Assembly (NCBI GenBank): GCA_030280995.1
Contig: JASXTE010000015.1
Location: 27,832,001 to 27,896,000, forward strand
DNA from: Hemileia vastatrix
Lineage: Eukaryota; Basidiomycota; Pucciniomycetes; Pucciniales; Zaghouaniaceae
Direction of reading: 5' to 3'
DNA: 64,000 nt
Below the pieces are notes generated by a model. The model was given only the letters and a program-made list of their open reading frames with translations, was not told the DNA's origin and did not search any database. The position numbers and the translations under genes were made by a program. Shown here piece by piece: positions 35,200-47,639 of this stretch. Within the stretch, counting starts at the first letter, position 1. Every line of letters begins with the position of its first letter.

Positions 35200-38100
35200 T
35201 GTATTATTTACGAGATGTTTCCCATCTATTCTTCTCATATTCAAAGGATTTTTCAATAAATTTTTGAGCATGAATTCTGAAAGGTTGTTGCATTTAAAGA
35301 AAAGATTTTACACCAAGACGTAAATACAATTTAGGTATTTTATTATAGAGAATTTGGGCAGGAGTATTTAGAACATATTCAAGACAGAGCTCAAATGGCT
35401 TTTTCTGAGTAACAGAATGAACAGTGCTATTATAAGCAAATTCCAACCCAGGAAGTAATGTAACCCAATCATGAGTGAATCTGTCATTATCTTTATACTC
35501 AAGGCCAAAGGCACAATATCTTCTTATCATGTCCTTTAAATTCTGAATCATTCTTTCAGCTAAGCCATCAGTCTGTGGGTGATGGGCAGTAAAATGTTTC
35601 AGATCACAACCACAAAAATCCATCAGAGACATCCAAAATTCAGAAGTAAACTTAGGGTCCCTGTCAGAGATTATGGCTTTAGGAAAAGCAGCAGTATTAA
35701 ACATATGAGACCACCATAAGAAGGCTAATTCTTTAGTGGAAACATCCTTGTGAGTAGGGATAAATTTACACATTTTAGTGAATCTATCCACAATAACCCA
35801 ACAAGAGTTATAACTGTCTTTTCCAGCAATAGGTAATCCTGTTACAAAATCCATGTTTATTATCTGCCATGGTGCATCAGGAGGTTCAATATGTTGCATT
35901 AATCCTGCTCTTTTACCAGTTAATCTTTTTGATTTTTGGCAAGAATCACAAGACTCAACATATAATTTTGTGTCTTCAGACATATTAACCCACCAAGCAG
36001 TGTTCTTAATTCTGATCATTGTTTTTTCAAGATCAAAATGTCCAGCTAATATGTCATAATGACAAGTTTTCAAGATAATTTCTCTCATAGAAGGAGGAAT
36101 AACAATAACATTACTCAACTTTCTCCTATAATATAGATATCCTTCATCAATTGAAAATTTACCTTTTTCCAAAGCTTTTTGGTACTTTGATGGAAGGGTT
36201 TTAGTTAATGCTTGTATTGAAGCATTCTTTGGATCATTTAATATGGTGTATAACTTTTTTAAGTTATTGTCCTTTTCATATGAGTCCAGAATAAGCTGTA
36301 ATAGCTCTTCCTCCATATCAACCACATATATCTCATGAATATGAATAATTTCATCCTCAGGATCATAAGCAGGATTACAGTCATCATTTGGTAAAGGTTA
36401 CCTTGATAACATATCCACATTTGAGTGAACATTACCAGCCCTATGATTAATTGTCATTCTCCCTCTGTATTCTTGAACAGCCAACTGCCAACTGAACATA
36501 TGTCTGTTTGGTGTTTTCAAGTTTAAAAGGGATTTAACTGCACTGCAGTCAGTGACAAGTTCAAATTTCTGGTCATCTAGGTAATAATGAAGCTTTTATA
36601 GAGCCCACACTACAGCTAAACATTCTAATTGAGTAGCACCATATTTCAATTCACTATTTCTCAAGGTTCTTGAGATATAACAAATTACTACTTCTGAAAC
36701 ATTATCATTTATCACTTGTTTTTGATGGAGGGCAGCACCAAGACCAATGAAACTGGCATCAGTGTACAAAACAAATGGTTGATTAAAGTCAGGTAAAGCA
36801 AGAATGGGTGCTGACATCAAACAGTGTTTCATAGTGTCAAAGGCTCTTTGTCTTTCACTATTCCAGAAAAAAGCAACATCCTTTCTAGTTAATTGGGTAA
36901 GGGGTAAAGCTATGACTTGGTAATTTTTAATATACTGTCTATAGTATCCACACATTCTCAAAAAACTCTGTAGCTCTCTAACTGTATTAGGAGCCTTCAC
37001 CTGTTGTATGGCTGCCACTTTATTTTGGTCAACACATATCTGTAAGCCTGAAACAACATGACCAAGAACTTTTAAAGAATGGAACCCAAATTTACATTTC
37101 TTCAAAGCAAGTGTCATATTTATTTTATCCATTTTTTGGAACACTTTACACAGGTGGTTGAGATGGTCCTCTAATGTTTTTGAGAATATAATGATATCTT
37201 CAATATAAACCATCAGCCATCCTTCAATTATCTCTTGATGGAATGTGTTATCCATGACTTTTTGAAAAACTGAAGGGGCATTTTTAGGGCCAAATGGCAT
37301 CCTAATATACTTATAAATACCCATATGAGTAGCAATCATCAGAAAATTCTGAGAATTTTTCTCAACAGGTACCTGCTGATATCCCTTATTACCATCCAAT
37401 TAGCTGATATATTTAGCACCCTGTAAGGTAGCATGTATAGAGCTAGTTCTAGGCAAAGGATAGATATCATCAACCGTATAAGTATTTAGCGCTCTATAAT
37501 CACCACATAACCTGGCTTTATCTTTCTCATAAGAAATTAGGACAGGTGAGATAACACAATATTTAGGTGCTTCAACTACCTTTTCAATAATATTCATTTT
37601 TAAAAGGGTAGAGATATTGTCTTCAATATCTTTTCTCATTGTGGGAGAAGAAGGATAAGGCTTCTTCTTTAAACTAGGTGGTATATCAGTTAATGGACAA
37701 GACAATGAAAGTTTCATTTCTTCCTTAACTATTCCTAGTTCATGTGACCCATGAGCAAAGGCCATAGGAAAAGACTTTATCAAGTTAATGATGGAATCTT
37801 TATCCTCACCAGAAAGTTGTTCTCCAAAAGAGGCATTGTCAATTTCAGACATAAGGGCATGCATTTCTTTTGTAGATCTTCCTTTATATTGAACTACAGA
37901 ATTACATGTTTTCAATTCTGGTTTTAAGAATTTTTTCGGGGAGGAAATTATAAATTTTCTCTTCCCATTCATCCCCATTGTGAAACATTGGTTTGAAGGA
38001 TCCAATTTTATTCCATACTTGGTTAAAATATCATTCCCTACAATAAACCAATTGCTCAAGTTATCATTTTTAATGACAACAAAATCACAAATAGCTCTTA

Positions 38101-40791
38101 CAAAACCATGGTTATATTTAAAAACACTGTGGCTTTGTATTTACCAATGGGGGATAAAACAGAACCATAACCTATCCAATTTTCAGAAATGATAGGCATC
38201 AGTTTTGATTTATAGTCTTGATCCACTGAAGCATGTGCTCTTTCAGAAACTACACTTCCTCCAGCTCCAGAATCCAGAACAACTTCAATGCTGGTTCCAT
38301 TGATCAAGACTGGTGCTTTGAGAGGGACAATAACAATTGAGTTATCCTCAATGTTCTTTATGATCTCAGCATCTTCAACTGTAGATAAAGCATTATTATC
38401 AATATCAATAGTATTTAAATAATGAATATCCTCTTCCAGCATCAAGATTTCTTGTTGAGATTCATATGAAATATTGCTGGCACAATCACTTGACGTATCA
38501 TCCTGTGCTACTGTGTCATCAGCATGCTCCTTTGTTTGTTCTGCAAGATTTATCTTCTTGTCACAAACATGGCCTTTCTGCCAAGGCTTGTTTCTCTTGA
38601 AGCAAGTGTTTGTTGCATACATTTTTGGTGCAACAGGGGCAGAAGGTTTACCAACCTTTTTCAGAGGTTTCTGTTGGTAAGTGGAGGGTTTCTCCAAAGG
38701 GGTCCTAGGAATGAATCTTCTGGAATATTACTTGTTGTTTAGAAGGATCTCATTGCAAGTATTAATAAAAGAAGAGGGTTCTCTGGAGAACTCAGTCCTA
38801 GCCACTATCAAGTCTCTCAGAGACATTGGTAATTTATAAAGGATCCTGTCCTTCCATAACTCAGACTCCATATTTGGGTCCATTGCCCTTAAGATTTTTA
38901 CAAGTTTCATTAAAAACTCAATATTTTTATCAGTAGAAGAGCTATATCTATTTTCCTCATACTGCCTTTGTTCAGCCATTCTGAACTTGGAGCCACCAAA
39001 TTGTGCTTTAAGCAATTTCTTCCAATCCTCCCATGAGTAGTCATTCCCATCCAGGAGAACAGATTCATACCACATTAGGGCAACATTAGTAAACAAAGAA
39101 ATTAACTTGGACACAATTTCGTCATCTGGGAGTTTGTAAGAATTTTTTAAGTTATCAATTCTGCAAATAAATTGTTGCCAATCAGAGGAAGAATCACCAT
39201 CAAATGTTGGGTACTGGTCAAGTTTTGGCCAATTCTTTTGATTTGAAGGAGTCTCCTTAGTACAAGCTTGTTTCTGAGTAAGGAGCAGCTGTAACTTCTC
39301 TAGTTGGGCAGTAATCTCATTGTTTAATCCCTCTGTTAAAGGTCCTGGTGCATCATTAATTTTTAATGGAAACTCAGGGGTATCAACGTGTATTTCTGGA
39401 ACTAATTTACTTTTAGATGAACTAGCCACAGGTAAATCTGGAGAATCCTGTACTATTTGTTCCTTCAAAGAAATCTCAGAATACTTTTGATCAATAAACA
39501 ATGAGTTCAATTTCTCCTCAATGGTTGTTAGTCTAGTTTTCAATCTTGGAAGACTAGATAAATTCTCATTGATTGTTGCAAAAGATAACTGATTCTTATT
39601 TTGAAAAGATGAAAAATGGTCATTCAATCTTTTCAGATTCATCTTATTTATCTCCACCTCCTGAAAACAGGCAGATACAGTATCTTTCAGTTTAGACAAA
39701 TCATTTTTTATATTTTGCCATAAAGCAACTTTCTTTTCATGGGTTGCTTTGTAATGAGACAATTCATTAGAGACTTTCTGTGATTCACTTCTTAATGCTT
39801 GATAACCCTGATCAGTTAACGAACTATTATATTTCTGAGTCAATTGCATGTTGTTCATTATATGGTTTTGTTTGGCAATAATATTTCTCAAATATTCATC
39901 ATTGATGTTAGCTACATCTGGAGTGTTTCTCAGTAAGGAAACAGAGTAACTTTCCAGCATCTTATAAAACTCAGGTTCAAGTGTCTCATCAATAATAGCC
40001 ATATCAGGATTTATCATTGAAGTAGCATTCAGAACTAAAGGATTAGATACATTTGAAATTTAAGTGATTTGTCTACTGTTTTCTAGAGGTCTCACAGTCT
40101 CATCTCCTCTTCCATAATTACCTGAGGGAACTGGATTAGTTACAAGAAATGGTACTTGAGAATCAATAGAGGGGCTTACCAAGTTTTGCTGGGTATGACC
40201 ATATTGGGCTTTCTTCTTCTTTTGCGTCCTTGATAGGGGTGAGGAGGTGTGGGGTTGACCTGGCTGGGTCTTGACGGACCTGCCTGAAGTAACTGATGCT
40301 GATTTTGAGACAGGTTGTCACACTGAGTGTTTAACCAGTCCCACTGCCACTTGGACACTTCCACCTTCTCTTGGAACTGGGGAGCCAATTTTTGTAGATC
40401 CCTGGGGGGAAGAGGTTTCTTCTTCTATTGAAGAAAGGTATCTATCTTTCTCACCTTTTCTTCCAGAGCATCTACCCTTGCCTTTAGTCTCAAGTTTTCT
40501 GTCCTTAGCTCCTTTATGTGAGTTGACAGATTCTTTACCTGTTGAGGCAATGGCATCTTTTTTATTCTGAAGTCTTTTGGAAGTTCTTCTGGTGGGTTTA
40601 TCACAGGATTCTGATCCTGAGTTGTGTCTACTAGGATTTCCACTTCTTCCATCTCTATATCCTGTTTGGGGCAAGGATTTATTAATCTGAGAAATTCTTC
40701 TTGTTAAAGGAGAACTTACAGAAGTAGGCTCATCATAATCAATCAAGTCTAGTTCCTCTTCACATGCAGCAGAACCACTTTGGTCAGTCAT
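35200..40791 (-). pseudogene. Element B gag-pol (5' part), broken
   Basis: Close relative of the A polyprotein, starting at 40791. Pieces are: Gag N-terminus 40791-40318 (ended by TGA), coiled coil plus capsid-like domain 40017-38728, zinc knuckle to protease 38697-38098 (DSGAGG present; the second Cys of the knuckle is Arg), protease to RT 38059-37400, RT and RNase H 37399-36596 (YIED in place of YIDD, so a catalytic Asp is lost), and integrase 36325-35294 with SDRDPKF and TDGLAERM. The frame continues at 25472 beyond element C. Nonsense codons and small frameshifts inactivate it. Confidence 0.94.
40122..40791 (-). pseudogene. Element B copy of the spliced overlapping ORF
   Basis: Exon 1 is 40791-40720, intron 1 is 40719-40662 (58 nt, GTAAGT..ACAG), exon 2 is 40661-40180 (482 nt, the same length as in A), and intron 2 is 40179-40122 (58 nt, GTAAGC, CTAATCC branch, CTCAG). 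The alternative frame reads MEEVEILVD, PPEELPKDFRIKK, NLSTHIKELRTEN, SKWQWDWLNTQ, HPYQGRKRRRKP and KTW-stop. One TAG near 40425 is its only break. Function is unknown. Confidence 0.65.
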
Positions 40792-41719
40792 TTCAAGATT
40801 TAACTGAAATGAAGAAAAGAGACAATAAGATGAATTAGTCTTTATTTTTAATTTTTATTTAACAAAAATAAAATAAAAATAATAATAATAAAATGTTTTT
40901 AGGATAAAAATCAACTAAATAAAATTAATTTATTAATTCAAAAATAATTTAAAACTAGGATTATAATATAATCAACTGAAGAAATAAATTAAAGATTTTT
41001 ATTAATAATTTTAATTAATTATTTTCAGGATTTAAATCAACTAATTTATTACCAGGACTTAATGTCAACTGAAGTAATTAAATATAAATTTTTATTAATT
41101 AAAAAAAATTGTATTGAACTGATCACTTAACTACCAGGACTTAATGTCAACTGAAGTAATTAAATATGAATTTTTATTAATTAAAAAAATATATTTATTG
41201 TCAGGACAATTTGTCAACTGGAACAAATAAAATTTAAATTAATTAGGACAAAATGTCAACTGAAAATTATAATAATTAATATTAAAATATAATTGTTTAT
41301 TACTTCTGGGACTAAGAACACTATTGCTCTATTATTGTCAACCAGGAAAAATAAAAAAAATATAATAATAAAATTAAATCCAAATTACCAGACACCTCCC
41401 CCTGTAAAATGAGCAAATTAATGCCACTTACAGAGTGCTGAGTAAAAGGAAATACGTAGCAAATGAAGAGTGCAAAGTAACCCACAAATAGTACTATCAA
41501 TAATTACCAAGATATATACGACGTTTAGTCAGTATATTAACCTAATTTTTGGAGTGCGGTTCAATTCCCGTTTGCAGCAAAAAATTTTTGTCACATGACG
41601 TATGACATTTGTCATTTTTGTCGCTCTCTCGTCCTTACAGGTACTCGAAAGGCCGATGGTCCCCTCGATGTACGCCTCAAATAATGTTGCGCCGTTGATA
41701 CTTCGGAAAGGCTCTCAAT
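40792..41719 (-). other. Element B leader with motif array
   Basis: In sense it contains the conserved post-LTR block (ATTGAGAGCCTTTCC), a GTAAGG donor (41638), the tRNA-like block (41520-41580), a TTTTACAG acceptor (41402), GGGGAGGTGTCTG followed by GTAATT, and about eight CAGTTGAC..GTCCTG motifs (40895-41275). Two motif units repeat closely (CTTCAGTTGACATTAAGTCC). A TTTCAG acceptor-like site lies just before gag. Confidence 0.75.
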
Positions 41720-42487
41720 TGTCAAGGGGTCCTTTTGGTCTAGAAGCTTGGTTTGAGGTTTTCACAAGGTTTTTAAGGGATGAAATGGACTCTCAACAAA
41801 ATAGTACATATTTTTTAATCAAAATGATTGTTTTACTCAAATATAAGAGGTAGAATTTAAATATTAATATAGATTATAGATTAGAATTACGCTGTTGTAA
41901 GTACTAATGTTATAAAATATAGAAATAAGTGTTATATTGTAAAATATAGTAACAAAAGTAAGTAATGAAGAAATGTCTTGAAAAGCACAAAGTAAGAGGC
42001 CTTTTATAGGCAAAAAATGAGGTAATAAAATATATGGAATTTACGCCATCTACTGTAAGAGTGTGAGAAAAAGGATAACAAAAAAAAGGAGTACATATAT
42101 GACATAAGAAATAAATAAACTGGCACGTCAACAAGGGCATCAAATTTATTAGCAATAAAGTTTGAGTTCCTTGGACTGTCACAATTAATTACACAATAAT
42201 TAATTAATTATATTACTTTAACGGGATTCCAGATCTCTCACTGAGGTAATATAATTGTTTTAAAGTTTTTTTATTATAATTTTATTATTAAATTTTATTC
42301 CCATTGACTTATACTATTGAGCACGGTGTTAGGGAGTAAAATTGTAGGGGACATTTTATTTACACTAATTATTTATACTACTTATTGTACTTAACTAGTT
42401 AATTGTAAGTAATACTTAAGTAGATAATAAATTATTAGTTAGAAGAAGGGGCGTGGCTTCAACTCAGTAAAATAATCAATTATTTTA

Positions 42488-43613
42488 CCGGTATGGTAAG
42501 GTAAACTCTTACAGTCGCCTTGCTGTAAGCAGAATCCGGAGGAGATATGTGGATTTAGCTGAAAACCCCGTCCTTCCAATAAAAATAACAAAATGGGAAT
42601 TCTAAATCACTAAGCTAACCAATCTACTTGGAACTGATTGATAAAAATAATGAAACTCTAATATGTTTAACGCTTATTGAGATTTAAATAAAAGTGGCTG
42701 TTGATAAAGAAATACTGATAACAACAATTAAGGTGTACCAGTGAAAGATCTGAAAAGATTGACTTTTATGTTTTTATAATAATTTGAATTTTTATGAGAC
42801 AGAAATAATCAAGTCCCAGTGATGAAGACCTTTCTAAAGATACCCTGTATGAAGTGTGATTTAAATTGTTGAGTAGTATTTCTAAAATGTTATATATAAA
42901 ATTAAAGTTATAAGGGTATTACAAATTGATTTAATTTGTTGAGTAATAAAAAATAAGACCGTGGTGGTTAATGATTAAGCTGTATGATGTGTCCCCCCTC
43001 CTCAATTTCAAGTTTGAGAGGCGCTTAAGTATTCCTAGTCACGTGCCTAAGTTTTCCCCTCCAGAGCTCTCCCAGAGTCAATCCGGAGCCCGAATGGAGT
43101 CCGTACGGAGTCGGAACAGAGTCGAAACGGAGTCCATCCGGACTTCCGGACTCAATTAGAACCTTAAAACTATAATAAAAAATCTAGAAAAATTAGACAT
43201 AATAGAGCTACATCCCCTCTACATACCAAACTAATTTTCGTAGTCTGCGCAGCTCTAATTACCCCGTGAAAATTCATCGAAGTTAAGTAATTTCTGAAAA
43301 CGTAAATATTTCTATAAAACTTTAAAATTCATTTAAAAATATAAGAAAAATAGTAAAAATTCTGGGAAAATTTCCCAAGGTTCTTGAGTGACTTGACTTG
43401 ATACTTATAAATTTTTCAGACCGTAAAATAAGTTTTCTCCGTAAAATAAATTGTTTTTGTGTAGGCATTCGCTTGTGACCAATTTCTTCATATTTTAAAC
43501 TCCAATAAATTAAATAAAACCCTTTTATAAAAAATAATAACGCCAATCTTGCACGCCGTAATAACTCAATTTACGTACTTATGTGCCATACTAAACTTTA
43601 GGCTACCACACCA
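42488..43613. mobile_element. Unclassified insertion in the element B 5' LTR
   Basis: The ends are deduced by alignment with the A LTR (TTTTACTGGGTAAGTCTAG). The left end GGTATGGTAAGGTAAA and the inverse of the right end GGTGTGGTAGCCTAAA are similar, suggesting short imperfect inverted repeats. A CTTACAG/CTGTAAG hairpin lies near the left end (42508-42530), and 11-bp repeats lie at 43068-43160. There is no coding region that I trust. Confidence 0.55.
43068..43160 (+). repeat. 11-bp degenerate tandem repeats, GC-rich
   Basis: Units such as TGGAGTCCGTA, CGGAGTCGGAA, CAGAGTCGAAA and CGGAGTCCATC follow one another with 11-bp periodicity, ending in a TCCGGA..CCGGAC inverted repeat. The stretch stands out as GC-rich in AT-rich surroundings. 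Confidence 0.75.
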
Positions 43614-43638
43614 GTTAAGTCTAGTAGCCTGGCTGACA

Positions 43639-44106
43639 AAATGTGACGGACCAAGGGATTCAGATTTTTATTTCAAATAAAATAATACTTTCTATTTATG
43701 CACTATTTAGTATAACTCTTATTATTTCACATACACTCCTTATTTAGCTTCTTTTTTTCTCACAACCTTGTATTTAGTGGTGTTAACTCCGTATTTTATT
43801 TCTCACTCCTTTGCCTATAAAAGGCCCTCTCTTTTGTACCTTTCAAGACATTCCATTACTTACTTATTTTACTAAATCAATTACTACCATTCAATTACTT
43901 ATTACTATTTATTATTGTTTTAGTACTTACAACAACGTAGCTCTAATTCATTAATTATAATAATAACTAAAAATTTTACCTCTTAACATTTGAGTAATAA
44001 ATCTTTAAGATAGAAAATATGTACCTGAGTTTGAAACCCCAAAAAAATGTTGTTATCGCCATTGGACCTCTTCATAAAACCTTCTAGACTTGAAAGAGAC
44101 CTTGAC
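43639..44106 (+). mobile_element. Truncated A/B-type LTR, plus orientation
   Basis: This is the promoter-proximal and 3' part of an LTR: GCCTATAAAAGGCCCTC (about 43815), then sequence like the A LTR to GACCTTGACA at 44106. The first several hundred bases are missing at the junction with element B. Confidence 0.75.
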
Positions 44107-44778
44107 AAATTGACTACCACTCTTAAATTTGCCTAAATTAGTCAAGGATTTATCTGTGCAAGCGCCTGCCAAGGACTGCATGTAGTTACCCCACATCTCA
44201 CACCCTTTTTTGGGTTTTTAGTTTGTTTCTCAGTCAATTTTGGTTATTTTTGAATGGGGATTTCACATAGTATAATGTCATGATTAGCCCCAACATTTCT
44301 ACTGTTAATCCCCCTTATTATTAAGTATTAATTAGTCTTAATTTTCCCTTTTTGGCCTTTTATATTAATGTATAATACGCATATACTCTCTTTTTTGCTT
44401 ATTCTTTATTTTTGATGGATTATCACTATTACTACAGGATTTTGGCGGGTGATATCATTCTAACTATGTTACTAGTCACTCCTTTTGGTTCTAAGCATGT
44501 CCATTGGCTAGAATGAGACATCATTAACTGTTTATTGAGCTGGTAAATTATAGGGGTCATTGCGGAAGTAATTGTGTATAAAAGGAAGGGGTTTTTGATC
44601 TTATTTTCTTCATTCTTTATCATTACAATTAAACATATAACCAATACAATTACAATACATATCAATAGTACTTATAAAGTCTTTGAAGTATCTGAATTTA
44701 TTAAGTCTATTTTTCTACCAACTATAAAGATTATAAGCCATATATAATTAGTGAGATTAGAATTACTGAGACCCTTAT
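44107..44778 (+). mobile_element. C-type LTR fragment, plus orientation
   Basis: It matches the reverse complement of about 25560-26290, including the TATAAAAGGA promoter region, and stops where a D-type LTR begins. Its last 115 bp (44664-44778) are repeated at 57811-57926. Confidence 0.8.
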
Positions 44779-45294
44779 TGTAGGTCAGTCGTCTAGAAGA
44801 AGGTAAGGAAAAGAGGAGAAAAGGAGGAGAAAAGGAGAAGGACAAGGGAAAAATAAAAGAAATAAACTACAATAGAATATTTAATTTATTTAAAAGGAAA
44901 ACAACGGCGAGTAACTTGAGAGATGACAAAAACTTAGGATTTATGAATAATAATATTATTTAATGTAAGGGTTCTGCGCGGCAAACACTTTTAATTACTA
45001 TCAGACTTAAAGCAACCTTTAAATTGTTATATAGAATTTTAATTAGAATTTTATTACTAATAAAAAAATATAAACGTAGTAAAATAGTATTTAATTTGTG
45101 GAGTGTATAATAAGTGATGAGGCTACAGGGGATTATCCAAGGCCCTTTTATAGGCAATGGGTCCTCTGAAGCGCCACTATATTTGTAAATACAATGATTA
45201 GAATAGAATAAAACAAATATATCAAAGAGTAAATGAAACATAACAATGTAGAGAAAAATATGAAACAAATAATTAAAACCCCAATTAAGAATCC
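44779..45294 (-). mobile_element. Truncated D-type LTR
   Basis: It starts TGTAGGTCAGTCG and follows the D LTR as far as CCCCAATTAAGAATCC, where the intact D LTR begins. It lacks the other half of the LTR; a second-half fragment lies at 57357-57810. Confidence 0.8.
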
Positions 45295-46169
45295 TGTCGG
45301 TCAGTCGTCTAGAAGAAGGTAAGAAAAATAGGAGAAAAGGAGGAGAGAAGGAGGAGGACAAGGGAAAATAAAAGGAATAATTTGTAATAGTATATTTAAT
45401 TTTATTTAAGAGGGAAAACAACGGCGAGCAACTTTGAGAGATGACAAAAGCTTAGTATTTATTAATAATAATATTATTCAATGTAAGGGTTCTGCGCGGC
45501 AAACACTTTTAATTACTATCAGACTTAAAGCAACCTTTAATTTGTTATATAGACTTTTAATTAGAATAGTATTACTAAAAAAAAATATAAACATAATAAA
45601 ATAGTTATTTAATTTGTTGAGTGTTTAATAAGTGATGAGGCTACAGGGGATTATCCAAGGCCCTTTTATAGGCAATGGGTCCTCTGAAGCGCTACTATAT
45701 TTGTAAATACAATGATTAGAATAGAATAAAACAAATATATCAAAGAGTAAATGAAACATGACAATATAGAGAAAAACATGAAACAATTAATTAAAACCCC
45801 AATTAAGAATCCAATTTTCCCGCCATTAATTCCCAAATCAGTAAGTGAAAATGGTGAATAACTAAACAAGATTGGAACATAGGAACTATGAGAAAAATAA
45901 TTCCAAACAGATAGTACAGTCTGATTAAAGGATATTTTAAGTGAAAAAAAAAATACTTTGACGCAAAAAAACATGTAATTAATCTCAATTTAGTATAAAT
46001 TAATTAATTGGTTTTTTCTAACACACTTAAGGGTCAAAAGAAGCGTCATTAATTATTGTTTAGTATTATATGAGAGGTGTTATTTAATATATAAATTTAA
46101 ATAATTAATTTAAATATATTATAAGTCAATTTTACACTTATAATTATAATAGGGGGTGTCAGTTCTGGC

Positions 46170-46198
46170 AAATCCGCACTTAAATTAAGTGCGGATTT
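46170..46198. repeat. 29-bp palindrome in the left end of the Harbinger-like element
   Basis: AAATCCGCACTTAA, a central A, then the exact inverse. A similar palindrome lies at 48960-48987, with further AAGTGCGGATTT copies at 48886, 48994 and 49012. These are probable transposase or accessory-protein binding sites (inference). Confidence 0.85.
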
Positions 46199-46481
46199 CA
46201 AACCAAATCAGCACTTACAAATCAGCACTTAAATTTTGCAAAAAAGTCACTTATTTCAAAAAAGGGTGTCAGTTATGACCTCAAATCAGCACTTTTTTCC
46301 CGTTTTTTTTCACAACCACATTTTGGCCACAAAACATCCCTTCCTTTCTTACCCCATCCCTGTCACATGTGACACACTGACCTTCCTCGCTACCTACCCA
46401 TCAATCCTCGGCACACACCCCTTCCTGACATTTTCAATATTTTGACCAGGCATGTTTACATTCTTTTTTAACACCTTTACT

Positions 46482-47224
46482 TGAAGAAGATCAATCCCCT
46501 CCACCTTCTAACCATAGTTCAGCTGAAGATGATCCCAACTATCAAGCAGAACAATTATATCGCAGAAGATCTGAATCCTCAGAGGCCCAAAATTTAAATG
46601 TATGTTTACTTTTTGTTTTTTCTTCAATTCTTCTCTGAATTTCTCTTTCTTTCTAGTCTCCTCCTACTCAAACTCAATCTCCATTAAATAATCTCAATTC
46701 TGGAAATGTGAATACCTCTTTAGAAGCTGCTTTAGAAGAACTTCCTGAAGCCTCTTGTTCAAACTCCAAACTAAAGCGTCGAGCCTCAACTTCAATGAAC
46801 TTGAACCATCTATTAAAACGTGGTAATACTTCAACAAGCTCATTTGGCTCCCTTGAGGATTATTTTGAAAAAAAAGATATAAGTAAGTTTTGTTTACTAT
46901 ATATCTTAATCATTAACTCATTTATTTATTTATTTCAATTTAATTTTCTCAGCGAAATCAACTATTGCAAATAATGCCCTTGACTTTGAGAAGATGAAGT
47001 TTGATCATATGCTAAGGAAAGATCAGCAAGCCTTAGATTTGGAAGAAAAAAAATTTGAGGTAGAGCAGATGGAAAGAGTAAATGACCGTCAATTTCAAAG
47101 AGAAATGGCTACTTGTGAATTGGAAAAACAAGAGAGTTTTAAAAAAAAAGATTTCATTATGGAATGTGTTAAAAATGGCCAATCTTATGAGGACATTAAA
47201 AAATTACTTGACCTTTTCAATTGA
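46482..47224 (+). pseudogene. Harbinger accessory (NAM/Myb-like) protein, C-terminal part
   Basis: Three exons can be joined in frame: up to 46599, 46657-46882 and 46953-47224. The introns are short (57 and 70 nt) with GTATGT or GTAAGT donors and CTAG or TCAG acceptors. The protein part is acidic/Ser-rich, then a coiled-coil-like segment (EEKKFEVEQMERVNDRQF) and a short helical tail ending in KKLLDLFN. PIF/Harbinger elements carry a second gene for a Myb/SANT DNA-binding protein with such a tail; the DNA-binding N-terminus is not found here. The assignment rests on context and on the tail, so it is moderate. Confidence 0.55.
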
Positions 47225-47378
47225 TAAATTGTTTTTCTAGTTAATTTAATTTTGGTAATATTTTCTTATATGCTGACTTATAAAAGGAAAAGAATATAGT
47301 ACGTTATTTTTGACAAAAATTTGAATGTATAATAAAAATTTTCTATCTTTACTTTCTAGTCAATAAGTTTGCTTATCT

Positions 47379-47564
47379 AAATTTTTCTAAGTCATCAATT
47401 TCACATTTCAGATTTAAAAAATTGGCAATGCCCTCCCCTGCATTTTATTGAAACAAGGGGTGGGTACCACCAAATTTTTCTAAGTCATCAATTTCACATG
47501 TCAGATTTAAAAAATTGGCAATACCCTCCCCTGCATTTTATTGAAGTAAAGGGTGAAAGTCATC
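47379..47564. repeat. 93-bp tandem duplication
   Basis: Two copies (starting 47379 and 47472) beginning AAATTTTTCTAAGTCATCA and containing GGCAATRCCCTCCCCTGCA. Confidence 0.88.
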
Positions 47565-47639
47565 AAAATACAATATAATTACATAAATTAATTAATATAT
47601 AAATAAGATATGTCAAGTATACTACTTTTAAAGTAATGA

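Larger units (their letters stand above)
41720..43638 (-). mobile_element. Element B 5' LTR, interrupted by a 1.1-kb insert
   Basis: The LTR runs in sense from TGTCAGCCAGGCTAC (43638) to CCTTGACA (41720). Without the insert at about 42488-43613 it would be close to 800 bp, like the A LTR. The TATA box is in ATAAAAGGCCTC (42002-42008). Confidence 0.85.
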
